A stretch of DNA of 64,000 nucleotides from Aurantimonas sp. 22II-16-19i (GCF_002088275.1 NZ_AQQS01000021.1:1-64000), one strand, 5' to 3'; positions 27,711 through 37,929 are shown, counted from the stretch's first letter. The notes: generated from the letters alone by a model not told the origin. Program-made: numbers and translations.

Positions 27711-28493
27711 TCAGCGGCCGACGAGGAGGATCTGCACCCGGCGGTTTTCCCCCGCCTCCGGATCGTAGGGGTTCTTCAGGTCGCGCTCGCCGCGCCCGGA
27801 GGCGACGAAGCGGCTGCGCGGCAGGCCCGACGCCTGGGAGAGCGCCTCGGCCAGAGCCTCGGAGCGGCGCTGGGACAGAGCGAGGTTGTAGGCGTCGCCG
27901 CCGGCGGCGTCGGTGTGGCCGAGGAGGACGAAGCGCTTGTCGGCGAGCCGGGGATCACCGAGGGCCGTCGCCAGCTCGGTGATCTTGCCATATTCCGAGA
28001 CGAGCGGCTGGTCGTCGTCATAGGCGAAGAGCACCTCGATATCGATCGACGGCAGGGGCCGGGACTCCTCGACCGCCAGGGTGGCGCGCGCCTCCTGCCG
28101 TTCGGCCGGGCTCGCCGCGGCGGCAACCGCAGGTTCCGGCGCCTCCTCGATGACGCCGAGATTCTGCAGGTCGTCGAGGGAGAAGGATTTGGCGGATTTC
28201 TGGGCGCTTCCCGCGCAGTCCGCGCCGCCGCTGACGAGGCAGTCGCTGAGGCGGCCGGCGGAGGACGCGCCGGACGCGGGCGACTGCGCCGGCGGCCGAG
28301 GGTCCGAGGGCGCGACGGAATCGAGATCGAAGCTGTCGAGCGACAGGCCCTGGGCGAATGCCCCGCCGGCCGACGCCATCAGCAGGAGCGCCGCGGCGCC
28401 GGCGAGAGCCGCCCGCCGGACCCGGAACATCCCGCTCCTGCCGTGGCGGCCGCCCCGCGGCCGCGCCTCTGCCTTTACCGTGATCGTGGCCAT
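27711..28493 (-). CDS. OmpA-family envelope protein, paralogue 2
   Basis: A 260-residue secreted protein with a C-terminal OmpA-like peptidoglycan-binding domain. It shares layout and motifs with the protein at 6079: a signal peptide (AALAGAAALLLMASAGGAFA, about 28-47), a central region with LSDCLVSGGADC, then SIDIEVLFAYDDDQPL, GHTDAAGGDAYNLALSQRRSEAL, and GRGERDLKNPYDPEAGENRRVQI at the end. GAGGGAG precedes the ATG at 28493. It lies 133 bases downstream of the gene for the 600-residue secreted protein and may belong to that transcript. Confidence 0.88.
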   Translation of the reverse strand: MATITVKAEARPRGGRHGRSGMFRVRRAALAGAAALLLMASAGGAFAQGLSLDSFDLDSVAPSDPRPPAQSPASGASSAGRLSDCLVSGGADCAGSAQKSAKSFSLDDLQNLGVIEEAPEPAVAAAASPAERQEARATLAVEESRPLPSIDIEVLFAYDDDQPLVSEYGKITELATALGDPRLADKRFVLLGHTDAAGGDAYNLALSQRRSEALAEALSQASGLPRSRFVASGRGERDLKNPYDPEAGENRRVQILLVGR

Positions 28494-28626
28494 GGCCGTC
28501 CGTCTCCCTCAGATGTCATCTCATAGCGTCGGCCCCGGTCTTCGACCGACGCCAAAGAGTTACCGCTCGAGCGCCGCGCGGGCTCGCTACCAGCGGTCGG
28601 GGAGTCGATCTCCCGGGCCGCCAGCA

Positions 28627-30429
28627 TCACTGGACCTTCTCGACCGAGCCGATGGCATAGCCGACGCCGCCGGGCAGCGTCGCCGCGACGGCGCGGCGCT
28701 CGCTGGAAAGCTCGTCGCGGATCCCGCCCAGCCAGTCGACGAGATCGGATTTCTGCGGCTCGGCGACGCAGCTCGAGCAGAACAGCACCACCTTGTTCAG
28801 CCCGAGCGGATCGGTCTCTTCCAAATAGAGCTTGGCCCTGGTCCGCGGCGAGGACTCGTAGGCGGTCGCGCCGGAGGCCGTCTCGGTCTTCTCGAAGATG
28901 CGGACGGGGATCGGCGTGACCTTGCCGGATGCGAAGCCGAAGAAGGTCGGCGTGCACTGGCGGACCAGCGCCCGCAGGGACAGGCGGTCGCCGGTGCGCC
29001 CGGTGGCCGGGCCGACGGAAAAGTCGAGGATCTGGCCGGCCTCCCGGCAGGCCGGCGGCAGGGGATCCGGAACGGCAATGGGCTCAGGTTCGGGTTCGGG
29101 CTCGGGCTCGGGCTCGGGCTCGGTCGCGAAGCTGATGGCCGGCCCATCCGCCGCCGGCCCAGCGGCCGACCCATCGGCCGGCGCATCCAGGGGGTCGACC
29201 GGCACCGGCACGGTGGGAACGGTGCCGTCGGCGCGCGGCGCCGGCTCGCCTTGGTTGCCGCCGCCTCCCGCCGCGTCGCCAGGATCGGCGGCTTCCGGCG
29301 CGGCCGGAGGTGCCGCATCGTCGACGGTCCGGCCGGCGGTCTCGACCGGCTCCGGATCCTCGCCGGAGGGCGGCGGCCCGTCGGCCACCTCCGGCTCGTC
29401 GCGGCAGGCTTCCAGCTCGTCCGTCTCGGCGGCGACGGCATAGCGCTGGCGCGACAGGAGCCGCCCCTTGGCGCGCAGCGAGGCGAGGATGTCGAGCGTG
29501 TCGGCCGGCTGGCGCGGCACGGTGAAGGCGAGGTCGAGGGTCGCGACGTCGCTGCCCGCGGCGGGTTCGTCGATGAGAAGATCCGGCAGCTCGCGGCCGG
29601 CGCCGAAATCCATCGTGCCGTTGCCGTAATAGGCATCCTGGAAGCGCTCCGCGGCCCGATCGAGATAGGCGCAGGCCGGATCGGCGGAGGTCTTCAGATA
29701 GACGCCGGGAAGGCTCTTCAGCCGGGGCGCGAGCGTTGCCAGCGCCAGCCGGTAGGCGCCCTCGAGGGTGAGGTAGTCGCGCGGGCTGCGGCTGTCGGCC
29801 TGCGGCTCCAGGCTCTCCAGCGCCAGGTTGAAGGCGATCGAGCGGTTGCAGCCATAGGCGCCGTCGGCACCCCGGGCGAACACCGACAGATCGATCCGGG
29901 CGACGCCCGGCTCCGGCCGGCTGGCCTTCAGGACGATCGGCAGGGTCGACGAGCCGAGCCGCGACAGGGCCGTCGCCAGCTGGTTCTGGTCGGGCGTGCC
30001 GAGGCCGGCGATCGGCGCCAGCGCCCCAGCATCAGCGGCGGCGCTGACGTCGACGGCGACGCGGCGCGCCTCGCGCAGGCCGGTGAGGACGAGGTCGTTG
30101 ATGCGCTGCCGGTCGTTCTGGGTGAAATGCGGATCGCCGATCGGCAGGCCGTAGAAGGTGACGGTGAAGGGCCGCGGCTCCTGCGGCCCGATGCAGTTGC
30201 GGGTGAGGACGTCGGCGACGGTGTCGCGCAGCCGCGCCTCGATCAGCGCCAGCGTGTCGTCGGCGCCCGCGGCACGGGCAGCGCCCGGCGCGGCGACGGC
30301 CATCGGCAGGGCGACCAGCGCCGCGAGCGCGCTGCGCACGACGCCGCGCCAGGGGCGCGCCGGCCGGCGTTGCCGCAAGATCGAGCCACCCGTCGAAGCC
30401 ACGCCACCCTCCACGCCACCGTCCCTCAT
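28627..30429 (-). CDS. Secreted protein of unknown function with a Glu-Pro tract
   Basis: A 600-residue exported protein that I do not recognise. The N-terminus is Arg-rich and then hydrophobic (SALAALVALPMAVAAPGAARA), a signal peptide ending near residue 54. Residues about 55-345 form one folded region with Cys in RNCIGPQ, YGCNRS and DPACAY. Residues about 346-455 are a disordered Pro/Ala/Asp-rich linker that includes seven Glu-Pro repeats (about 441-454). The C-terminal region has conserved-looking Cys pairs (ACREAG, RQCTP, LFCSSC). AAGGG precedes the ATG. It sits between the ClpP-fold protein and the OmpA-like protein, all on one strand. Confidence 0.6.
   Translation of the reverse strand: MRDGGVEGGVASTGGSILRQRRPARPWRGVVRSALAALVALPMAVAAPGAARAAGADDTLALIEARLRDTVADVLTRNCIGPQEPRPFTVTFYGLPIGDPHFTQNDRQRINDLVLTGLREARRVAVDVSAAADAGALAPIAGLGTPDQNQLATALSRLGSSTLPIVLKASRPEPGVARIDLSVFARGADGAYGCNRSIAFNLALESLEPQADSRSPRDYLTLEGAYRLALATLAPRLKSLPGVYLKTSADPACAYLDRAAERFQDAYYGNGTMDFGAGRELPDLLIDEPAAGSDVATLDLAFTVPRQPADTLDILASLRAKGRLLSRQRYAVAAETDELEACRDEPEVADGPPPSGEDPEPVETAGRTVDDAAPPAAPEAADPGDAAGGGGNQGEPAPRADGTVPTVPVPVDPLDAPADGSAAGPAADGPAISFATEPEPEPEPEPEPEPIAVPDPLPPACREAGQILDFSVGPATGRTGDRLSLRALVRQCTPTFFGFASGKVTPIPVRIFEKTETASGATAYESSPRTRAKLYLEETDPLGLNKVVLFCSSCVAEPQKSDLVDWLGGIRDELSSERRAVAATLPGGVGYAIGSVEKVQ
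29081..29123. repeat. Hexanucleotide repeat encoding the Glu-Pro tract
   Basis: About seven tandem copies of a GGCTCG-type hexamer (variants GGCTCA, GGTTCG), which encode the alternating Glu-Pro run of the secreted protein on the minus strand. Slippage by whole units keeps the reading frame and would change linker length. Confidence 0.8.
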
Positions 30430-30517
30430 GCCTGCCCTTTCGTGCGACCGCGCCTGGTCATTGGAAGCGCCAGAGCGATCCGGCGCGGCGCGCTTCGCCG
30501 AACCCGGCCTGACTTCT

Positions 30518-32326
30518 TCATTTCTTCGCGCAAGGCAGGCCGGCCGAGCCGAACCGCGCCGAGCAGGCGATCTTCCCGATCAGCGACTGGGCCTCGACCG
30601 AGGCCCGGCCGTCGGCGCCGAGGGCGAAGCGCATGCGCACCGTCGCCGCCTCGTCGCCGTCGTCGAGGGCGAAGGTGTAGAAGCCCGAGCGCCGATCCGG
30701 CGCGACGCCGGAATAGACGAAGGCGCCGGCAAAGCTCTTGTCGTAGGTGAGGTTGCGCTTCTCGAGCCCGTCTCGCCGCAAGCGCTCCTCGGCAAAGAGG
30801 GTGGCGGGCCCGACATCGACCTCGACGTCGAGATCGCCGAAGCGCCAGACCCGCAGGTCGCCCGTATCGACGAGGGGCCGTACGTCCGAGATCACTGCCG
30901 CGGAAAACCGGGCGAAACCGGCCTCGGGCGGGGCAGCCGGAGCAGCCGGCGCCGCGGAGGAGGTCGCGTCGGGGATCGCGGCGGCAAGGGAGCCGGACGA
31001 AGCGGGCGGCGAGGCGGCAGGCGGCGGGTCGGCGGGGAGCGGCACGCCGCGCTTGTCGGCGGCGATCGCGGCGCGGGCGGCGGGGGCAAGGTCCGCGATG
31101 CGCATGTCCCTCGGCAGGAGCCAGGAGATCATCGGCGTCAGCCGCAGGACGCTCTGGCTCGCCCGCTGGCCGTCATAGGCCGCCTGGTTCCAGCCGCTGG
31201 AGGAGAAGACGAAGCTGGTGAAGGGCTCGGTATAGGTATCGCTGACGTCCTCGAGCCAGGCCATGCGGGCGAGCTGCACGGAAAAGTCGCCCGACGGGAT
31301 CGCCTGTCCGGCGCCGGCGCCGCAGAAGGCCAGGGTCAGCGGCCGGTCGTCGATGTCGAAGCCGAGGAAGACTTCGCCCTCCTTCGTCCGCCCTGCCGGG
31401 GATTCCCGGTAGTCGGCCTGCAGCGCGGTGACCTCGGTGAGATCGGCGCGGTAGTGCAGCGCCAGCAGCTTCTCGCAGACGGCGCGGGTGATCGCCCGCC
31501 GGTCGAGGCCGAGGGTGGAGACCGGCACGGGCGGCAATTCGCCGCCGAAGGCGACGACGTCGGCAACCGTCTCGATCGCCATGACGTCGTCCGGCCCCAT
31601 GGCGACGATCCGGTCGATCACCAGCGGGCTGACCGCGAAATCGGCGAGGAACCGCACCAGCGTCGAGATGCCGAGGCGCAGGCCGCTCGCCTGGGTGTCG
31701 AGGCGCTGGTCTTCCGGCAGGGCGGCCATCGCCGCCGGCGAGATGTAGGGCGAGTGGAAGCCGATCCGCCCGCCGGGCTCGACATAGCGGTCGACATAGG
31801 TGCCGACGCCGCCGGTGGCATGGAAGCTCGACCCGCCGAGCCAGGCGAGCGCGCAGGCCGAGAGGCAGACGGCGCCGTCCTCGACGATGGCCGCGACGCT
31901 CTTCTCGCGCATCAGATTGGCGATGGCGATGCCCTCGCCGAAGGAGCCGCCGGGACTGTCGAGGGTGAGCATTGCGGCGGTGTTCTGGTAGTCGCACTCG
32001 CGCTTTCGGCAGAGATCGGCGACGACGGCGGCAAGCTTTGCCGCATCGCCCTTGCCGATAGCGCCGGACAGGGCGATCACCGGCTCCGGCCGGCTGGCGC
32101 TGAAGGCCTCGCGCAGGACGCGGAATTCGGCGGCGTGGAGGGGCGACGGCAGGATGGCGATGCCGAGGGTGGGGCCGAGGATGGCCGCGGCGGCGCAGAG
32201 GGCAGCGGCGAAGCGAACCGGCAGGGCGGCTGGCCGGCGCCGAAACATGAAGTCACCGAGCCCGGCCGCCGCGCAGCCGACGCGGGCGATCAGGCTCGTC
32301 GGCGAGCGTCGAAGGCCGTCCAGCAT
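30518..32326 (-). CDS. Exported ClpP-fold (crotonase-like) serine protease domain protein
   Basis: A 602-residue exported protein with a ClpP/SppA-type fold. After a long signal region (RFAAALCAAAAILGPTLGIAIL, cleavage near HAA at about 66) the sequence shows LTLDSPGGSFGEGIAIANLM (oxyanion-type glycine strand) and EDGAVCLSACALAWLGG, with the Ser of LSACA in the nucleophile position, then RIGFHSPYIS providing a likely His. These fit the periplasmic ClpP-like family. The C-terminal half (about 290-600) is unrecognised, with a Pro/Ala linker near 430-475. The start at 32326 has AAGGGAG upstream. Substrate and role unknown; context suggests an envelope task shared with its two neighbours. Confidence 0.72.
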   Translation of the reverse strand: MLDGLRRSPTSLIARVGCAAAGLGDFMFRRRPAALPVRFAAALCAAAAILGPTLGIAILPSPLHAAEFRVLREAFSASRPEPVIALSGAIGKGDAAKLAAVVADLCRKRECDYQNTAAMLTLDSPGGSFGEGIAIANLMREKSVAAIVEDGAVCLSACALAWLGGSSFHATGGVGTYVDRYVEPGGRIGFHSPYISPAAMAALPEDQRLDTQASGLRLGISTLVRFLADFAVSPLVIDRIVAMGPDDVMAIETVADVVAFGGELPPVPVSTLGLDRRAITRAVCEKLLALHYRADLTEVTALQADYRESPAGRTKEGEVFLGFDIDDRPLTLAFCGAGAGQAIPSGDFSVQLARMAWLEDVSDTYTEPFTSFVFSSSGWNQAAYDGQRASQSVLRLTPMISWLLPRDMRIADLAPAARAAIAADKRGVPLPADPPPAASPPASSGSLAAAIPDATSSAAPAAPAAPPEAGFARFSAAVISDVRPLVDTGDLRVWRFGDLDVEVDVGPATLFAEERLRRDGLEKRNLTYDKSFAGAFVYSGVAPDRRSGFYTFALDDGDEAATVRMRFALGADGRASVEAQSLIGKIACSARFGSAGLPCAKK

Positions 32327-32542
32327 CGATCGGCGTCTCCCTTCCGGCCCGGCGGCATGGCGCGCCGGGGAGGCTCGACCGCGTCATCATCGGGCGAGCA
32401 CCATCGAGCGAGCACCATCGGGCTATCAACACAGCGCGGGCGGCGCCGCACGGGATCCTTGCATAACCTTGGGGAAGATAACACACCGAACGCCATGGGA
32501 AAATGACGTTTCGGGGAGCCGGCGGCGGGCCGGCCGGTCGGC

Positions 32543-33058
32543 TCAGCGGCGCGGCGGTCGGAGCTCGCCGTCATCGGGCAAAGGGTTTCGAAGGTCGTCG
32601 TGGAGCCAGACCATGCGGTCGCAGAACCACAGCTTGCCGCCCATCACGAGGGCAAGGCCGAAAAGGGTCGGCCAGACTTCCAGCCGCCAGAGACCATGGG
32701 CCAGGGGCAGGATCCCGGCGACGGAGACGGCGGTGAGGACGAGCGCCGCCCGCTGATGATGGCGGGGGACGGGGCGCTGCCGCCGCGCCAGGAACAGCCG
32801 CTCGCCATAGGTCGCCCTCGCCGCCCAGCTGTCCCGGCGGGCGGGCGCCGGGAACAGCCGGGGATTGACGTAGACGAAGACCAGCACCGCGGCGACCGGG
32901 ACGATGCACCAGCCGCCGAGCCAGACGCGGCTCCAGATCGCCAGGACCAGAAGCGGGAGCGCCGCGACCCGGGTCCAGACGGAGAGCGGGCTCGCGTGCC
33001 GCTCCCACGCCGCGTCGTCCATGCGCATCAAACGCTCGGCAAGGGCGAAGATGTCCAT
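32543..33058 (-). CDS. DUF6653-like membrane protein
   Basis: A 171-residue inner-membrane protein. The opening MDIFALAERLMRMDDAAWERHASPLSVWTR matches the pattern I associate with DUF6653. Hydrophobic segments are at about 33-63 (VAALPLLVLAIWSRVWLGGW and IVPVAAVLVFVYVN) and 103-142 (AALVLTAVSVAGIL, TLFGLALVMGGKLWF). A cytoplasmic acidic tail follows. Function unknown. It starts 61 bases after the cysK stop in the same direction. Confidence 0.7.
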   Translation of the reverse strand: MDIFALAERLMRMDDAAWERHASPLSVWTRVAALPLLVLAIWSRVWLGGWCIVPVAAVLVFVYVNPRLFPAPARRDSWAARATYGERLFLARRQRPVPRHHQRAALVLTAVSVAGILPLAHGLWRLEVWPTLFGLALVMGGKLWFCDRMVWLHDDLRNPLPDDGELRPPRR

Positions 33059-33119
33059 GGTCCCCGCCCCTGCCTCTCTCTCTCTCTGTTCCTGACCCTC
33101 GGTGCTGGGGCCTCAGGCC

Positions 33120-34112
<993 letters not shown>

Positions 34113-34410
34113 GATTTCCTCCGTGGTTTGCCCGGCGCAGGTCGTGACCTGCCCGTCGGCTGATGCGATCCTTGCGACGCCCCGCGGCGGGTCGTGCCGG
34201 CGGACGGCATCCGTCGCATGGGCTGCCTTGCGGCATATGTGGGAGCGATCGCCGGGCATGCCGCCCGAACCATGCGTCGAAACGTCGCTCGGGACCGAAC
34301 ATAGGGCACCGGCGAGGCACCTTGGAGGCCGATTATTCCAAAGCGTCGGGGGTTGCGGGAACGCCTTTGCCCCCGCCGCACCGCCAAGAGGCGATGCGGA
34401 TGCGCGGGAC
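34113..34410. other. Divergent spacer between cysK and the GGDEF gene
   Basis: No gene is supported in about 300 bases. The cysK promoter should lie here on the minus strand; no clear element was found. An inverted repeat next to the GGDEF gene is described separately. Confidence 0.4.
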
Positions 34411-34450
34411 TTGAATCAAACCTTAAGATCTCGCGAACCCTGATCTTAGG
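34411..34450 (+). promoter_or_regulatory. Inverted repeat in the promoter region of the GGDEF gene
   Basis: Arms CCTTAAGATC (34421-34430) and GATCTTAGG (34442-34450) form an AT-rich inverted repeat in an otherwise G+C-rich region, next to a TTGAAT (34411-34416) that may be part of a -35. This could be an operator about 65 bases upstream of the start. The regulator is unknown. Confidence 0.35.
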
Positions 34451-34514
34451 AAAATCGGTGCAGCGTTCCCGGATCGCAGGCAGCCACCCGTCTTCGCCGA
34501 GTCAGGATGATCTC

Positions 34515-35315
34515 ATGCAACAGGCACCCGATCGCATGAAAACCGTCTTTGGAGAATTCGTTCTTCTCGTCATCGTGACGACGCTCGCGGTGGCGGCGCT
34601 GTCCTTGTGGTACTTCCGCTCCTTCGGCGAAGCGGTGATGATGCCGGCCGTGGGCTTCGCCGTCACGGTGACGGCGGCGAGCGCCCTGCCCTATCTTGCC
34701 TATCTGGTGTTCCGGGTCGCCTCGCTGCATGCCGACAATGACGGCCTGATGCGCGCGGCCCATACCGACCGGCTGACCGGCGTCCTCAACCGGCAGGGCT
34801 TCGAGAAGGTGTTCCGCAACCACCTGCGCTCGCTGGTCGGCCACAACGACAAGGGCCTGATGCTGCTGATCATCGATGCCGACCATTTCAAGCGCATCAA
34901 CGACCGGCTCGGGCATCCGGTCGGCGACATCGCCCTGAAGAAGATCGCCGGCACGCTGAAGAAGCTCGTGCGCCAGAGCGACGCCGTCGGGCGTCTCGGC
35001 GGCGAGGAGTTCGTCGTCTCGCTGCCCTGCGGCACCGCCGAGCAGGGCGAGATGGTCGCCGAACGGCTGCGCATGGCGATCAACCGGCTCTATGTCGGCA
35101 CGGGCAAGAACGGCGCGCAGCTGTCGGTGTCGATCGGCGGCGTGTTCATGCGCACGCCGCAGCCTTTCGACCGGATCTACGAGGCCGCCGACGCCAATCT
35201 CTACCGTTCGAAGGAAGGCGGCCGCAACCGCTGCACCATCGCCTCCATCGCGGCCCAGGGGCGCGGCCGGCTGCGCGGCATGGAGGCTCCGGCGACACCG
35301 CAGACGGCCGGCTGA
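34515..35315 (+). CDS. Membrane-bound diguanylate cyclase (GGDEF)
   Basis: A 266-residue enzyme making cyclic di-GMP. Two membrane segments occupy about residues 12-33 (FVLLVIVTTLAVAALSLWYF) and 42-65 (MMPAVGFAVTVTAASALPYLAYLVF), with only a short loop between them and no sensor domain. The GGDEF domain follows: DRLTGVLNRQGFE, the metal-binding IIDADHFKRINDRLGH, and the active-site GGEEF. The RxxD inhibitory site before GGEEF is present as RQSDAVGR. GGAT upstream gives a modest ribosome-binding site for ATG 34515. Confidence 0.9.
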   Translation: MQQAPDRMKTVFGEFVLLVIVTTLAVAALSLWYFRSFGEAVMMPAVGFAVTVTAASALPYLAYLVFRVASLHADNDGLMRAAHTDRLTGVLNRQGFEKVFRNHLRSLVGHNDKGLMLLIIDADHFKRINDRLGHPVGDIALKKIAGTLKKLVRQSDAVGRLGGEEFVVSLPCGTAEQGEMVAERLRMAINRLYVGTGKNGAQLSVSIGGVFMRTPQPFDRIYEAADANLYRSKEGGRNRCTIASIAAQGRGRLRGMEAPATPQTAG

Positions 35316-35352
35316 GGCCGGGCCGCAGCGCCGGCCGCAAGCGCCGGCGCGA

Positions 35353-35847
35353 CTACCTTTTGCCGGTCGAGCCGAACCCGCCGGCGCCTCGCATGGTGTC
35401 CGAAAGACCATCGACCAGCGTGAACTCGGCCCGGGTGACCGGGGCGATCACGGCCTGGGCGATGCGGTCGCCGGCAGCGATGGTGACGGTCTCCTCGCCG
35501 AGATTGACCAGCAGCACCTTCACCTCGCCGCGATAATCGGCATCGACCGTGCCGGGGGCGTTGAGCACCGTCACGCCATGCTTCGCGGCAAGGCCGGAGC
35601 GCGGCCGGATCTGCATCTCGAAGCCCTCCGGCAGTTCCACGGCGAGCCCCGTCGGCACCATCGCCCGGGCGCCCGGCGCGAGCGTCAGCGGCGCGTCGAG
35701 GCAGGCGCGAAGATCCGCCCCGGCGGCGCCCGCGCTGGCATAGTCCGGAAGCGCCGCCGGCTCGCGATCGCCCGAGGCGCCTTCGGCGCCAGCGGCGAGC
35801 CGCATGACGCGGACCGTCACCCGTCGCTCCGTCGTGTCCTGCGTCAT
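35353..35847 (-). CDS. dut: Dut, dUTP diphosphatase
   Basis: Trimeric dUTPase that hydrolyses dUTP to dUMP and prevents uracil incorporation. The 164-residue protein has motif 1 ([10 protein letters not shown]), motif 2 ([12 protein letters not shown]), motif 3 ([16 protein letters not shown]) with the catalytic Asp and Tyr, motif 4 (GDRIAQAVI) and motif 5 ([10 protein letters not shown]). The start overlaps the coaBC stop by four bases. coaBC-dut adjacency is common in bacteria. Confidence 0.96.
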   Translation of the reverse strand: MTQDTTERRVTVRVMRLAAGAEGASGDREPAALPDYASAGAAGADLRACLDAPLTLAPGARAMVPTGLAVELPEGFEMQIRPRSGLAAKHGVTVLNAPGTVDADYRGEVKVLLVNLGEETVTIAAGDRIAQAVIAPVTRAEFTLVDGLSDTMRGAGGFGSTGKR

Positions 35848-37076
35848 GCGGTCTCCGTGCGTCCGAGCCGCGCCGCGATCCATTCGGCGAGGCGGGTGGC
35901 GGCGGCCTCCTTGGCCAGCGTCGGCCATTCCTCGACCCCCTCCGCCGTGACGAGGCGGATGGTGTTCTCTGTTCCTCCCATGACGCCTCCCCCAGCCCCG
36001 GCCCCTGGCGAAACGTCGTTGGCGAGGATCGCGTCGGCGCCCTTGCGGGCGAGCTTGCCGCGGGCATTCGCCAGAAGATCGTCGGTCTCGGCGGCAAAGC
36101 CGATCACCAGGCCCGGGCGCCTGTCGTGATGACCGATGGTCGAGAGGATGTCGGGATTCTCGGCCAGCGCCAGAGCCGGCGGCCCGTCGCCGGTCTTCTT
36201 GATCTTGCGGCTGCTCTCGGCGGCGACCCGCCAGTCGGCGACGGCGGCGACGAAGACGGCGATGTCGGCCGGCAGCGCCGCCTCGACGGCGATCAGCATC
36301 TCGGCCGCCGTCTCGACGTGCCGGACCGCGACGTCGCGCGGATCGGCGAGCGTCACCGGGCCGGAGACGAGAGTGACGCGGGCGCCGGCATCGCGCAGCG
36401 CCTCGGCGATGGCGTGGCCCTGGCGCCCGGAGGAGCGGTTGGCGATGTAGCGCACCGGATCGATCGGCTCGTGGGTCGGGCCGGAGGTGACGATGGCGGA
36501 GAGGCCGGTCAGAGGCCGTTTGCGCGGTGCCAGCAAGGCTTCGGCGGCCGCGACGATCTCCAGCGGCTCGGCCATGCGGCCGGTTCCGGCCTCGCCCTTT
36601 TCCGCCATCTCGCCGCTGCCGGGCCCGACGAAGCCGATCCCGTCGTCGAGGAGACGCCGGTGGTTGCGCCGGGTTGCCGGATGGTCCCACATCGCCGGGT
36701 TCATCGCCGGCGCCATCAGCACCGGCGCGCGGGTGGCGAGAAGGATCGCGCCGGCGAGATCCTCGGCGAGGCCGTTGGCAACGCGCGCCATGCGATCGGC
36801 CGTCGCCGGCGCGAGAAGGACGAGGTCGTGCTCGCGGGCGAGCCGGATGTGGCCGACGTCCTGCTCGTCCTCCCGGTCGAAGAGGTCGGAATAGACCCTG
36901 CTGGCGGCGAGCGCGCCGACCGACAGCGGCGTGACGAACTCGGCCGCCGCCCCGGTCATCACCGGGGTGACGGCGGCGCCCTGCTCGCGCAGCCGCCGGA
37001 TGAGGTCGAGGCACTTGTAGGCCGCGATACCGCCGCCGACGATCAAGAGAATGCGCTTGCCGGACAGGACGCTCAT
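35844..37076 (-). CDS. coaBC: CoaBC, phosphopantothenoylcysteine synthetase/decarboxylase
   Basis: Bifunctional coenzyme A enzyme: it joins cysteine to 4'-phosphopantothenate and decarboxylates the product. The N-terminal flavoprotein domain (1-190) has [13 protein letters not shown] and the PAMNPAMW motif; the C-terminal synthetase has [25 protein letters not shown] and KIKK. In the flap that carries an active-site Cys in the Escherichia coli protein, the sequence reads [13 protein letters not shown] with no Cys. From ATG 37076 the length is 410. Its start overlaps the upstream toxin gene's stop and its end overlaps dut, each by four bases. Confidence 0.94.
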   Translation of the reverse strand: MSVLSGKRILLIVGGGIAAYKCLDLIRRLREQGAAVTPVMTGAAAEFVTPLSVGALAASRVYSDLFDREDEQDVGHIRLAREHDLVLLAPATADRMARVANGLAEDLAGAILLATRAPVLMAPAMNPAMWDHPATRRNHRRLLDDGIGFVGPGSGEMAEKGEAGTGRMAEPLEIVAAAEALLAPRKRPLTGLSAIVTSGPTHEPIDPVRYIANRSSGRQGHAIAEALRDAGARVTLVSGPVTLADPRDVAVRHVETAAEMLIAVEAALPADIAVFVAAVADWRVAAESSRKIKKTGDGPPALALAENPDILSTIGHHDRRPGLVIGFAAETDDLLANARGKLARKGADAILANDVSPGAGAGGGVMGGTENTIRLVTAEGVEEWPTLAKEAAATRLAEWIAARLGRTETA

Positions 37077-37474
37077 GCCGACAGCGCCGCCGTCACGTCC
37101 GTCGCGCCGAAGTCGTCGCCCTTGAACAGCAGCGGCGCTGCGAGGAACACCGCCAGGGCATAGGAGAAGCAGTCGCCGAAATTCAGCTTCGCCGGGCTGC
37201 CGGAGCCGCGCCCGTAGCGGCGCCACGCATCGGCGGCGATGGCGGCCTGCGCCTCGGTGAACGGAGCGACTTCGATGTTGGCCAGCGTCATCAAGCCCTC
37301 GATGCGGCTCTTCGCCAAGATGCCGATGCGGGCGCCGAGGACGATGCTCGTCTCCAGATAGGTCGGCGCCGAGATCATCGGGTTCGGATCGACGGCGAGT
37401 GCGCCCCGGAACTGCTCGGCGTCCTCCTCGGCCAGAAGCAGGGCGACGATCGCCGACGCGTCCACGACGATCAC
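37073..37474 (-). CDS. vapC: VapC-like PIN-domain toxin
   Basis: A 133-residue PIN-domain ribonuclease toxin. The acidic residues of the active site are visible: D5 in [18 protein letters not shown]41-type acid in [10 protein letters not shown], and D in [11 protein letters not shown] with the following DDF. The GTG start at 37474 was chosen because it overlaps the antitoxin stop (GTGA); this is the usual translational coupling of vapBC. The stop in turn overlaps the coaBC start by four bases. Targets unknown; PIN toxins cut tRNA or rRNA. Confidence 0.88.
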   Translation of the reverse strand: MIVVDASAIVALLLAEEDAEQFRGALAVDPNPMISAPTYLETSIVLGARIGILAKSRIEGLMTLANIEVAPFTEAQAAIAADAWRRYGRGSGSPAKLNFGDCFSYALAVFLAAPLLFKGDDFGATDVTAALSA

Positions 37475-37857
37475 GGGACGAAATTCCACAGATCGTCGGT
37501 AAAGGCCTTCTGGTCGAAGGGTTCTGCCGCCGGCTGCACGCTCAAGGCTGCCAAGCCCTCGTAGACCCGCTTCTGCTCGGCGGGTGAGCGCACCGGCAAT
37601 CCGATCAACGCCGGCTCTCCCAGCGCCTCGCCGAGATCGGAAACGCCCTCCCCGGACCTGATCTGTTCGATCACCTTTCGCATTTTCTGCGTCTTTTCCA
37701 TCGGCTGAACGATGCCTGTGTCGCCGGCACGATCCCGGGCAACCACCGCGATCAGCGCCCGCGCCTCCTCGGCCGGCGAGCGGCCGTGCCTGGCCGCGCG
37801 CGCCTGAAGGCGCTGCATCACCTCGTCGTCGAGGTCGTCGATCGTCAGGCTCGCCAT
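37471..37857 (-). CDS. vapB: VapB/FitA-like antitoxin
   Basis: A 128-residue antitoxin of the FitA/StbC ribbon-helix-helix class that should neutralise the adjacent VapC-like toxin. The N-terminus ASLTIDDLDDEVMQRLQARAARHGRSPAEEARALI is the typical DNA-binding ribbon-helix-helix. The protein is longer than the usual 75-85 residues, with an extra central region (about 45-100) before the toxin-binding tail ending DDLWNFVP. First gene of vapB-vapC-coaBC-dut, all with four-base overlaps. Confidence 0.82.
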   Translation of the reverse strand: MASLTIDDLDDEVMQRLQARAARHGRSPAEEARALIAVVARDRAGDTGIVQPMEKTQKMRKVIEQIRSGEGVSDLGEALGEPALIGLPVRSPAEQKRVYEGLAALSVQPAAEPFDQKAFTDDLWNFVP

Positions 37858-37929
37858 CGCATCCTCCCTGAGGGCTGAACGCTCGTCCTTCCTCTCTAGC
37901 CCCGGCCTTGCGGCGGAGCAACGCCGGCC

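Noticed and set aside
28081-30750. 889-codon plus-strand frame opposite the secreted protein genes
   Set aside because: Arg/Gly/Ala-rich shadow without domains; the minus-strand genes have signal peptides and ribosome-binding sites.
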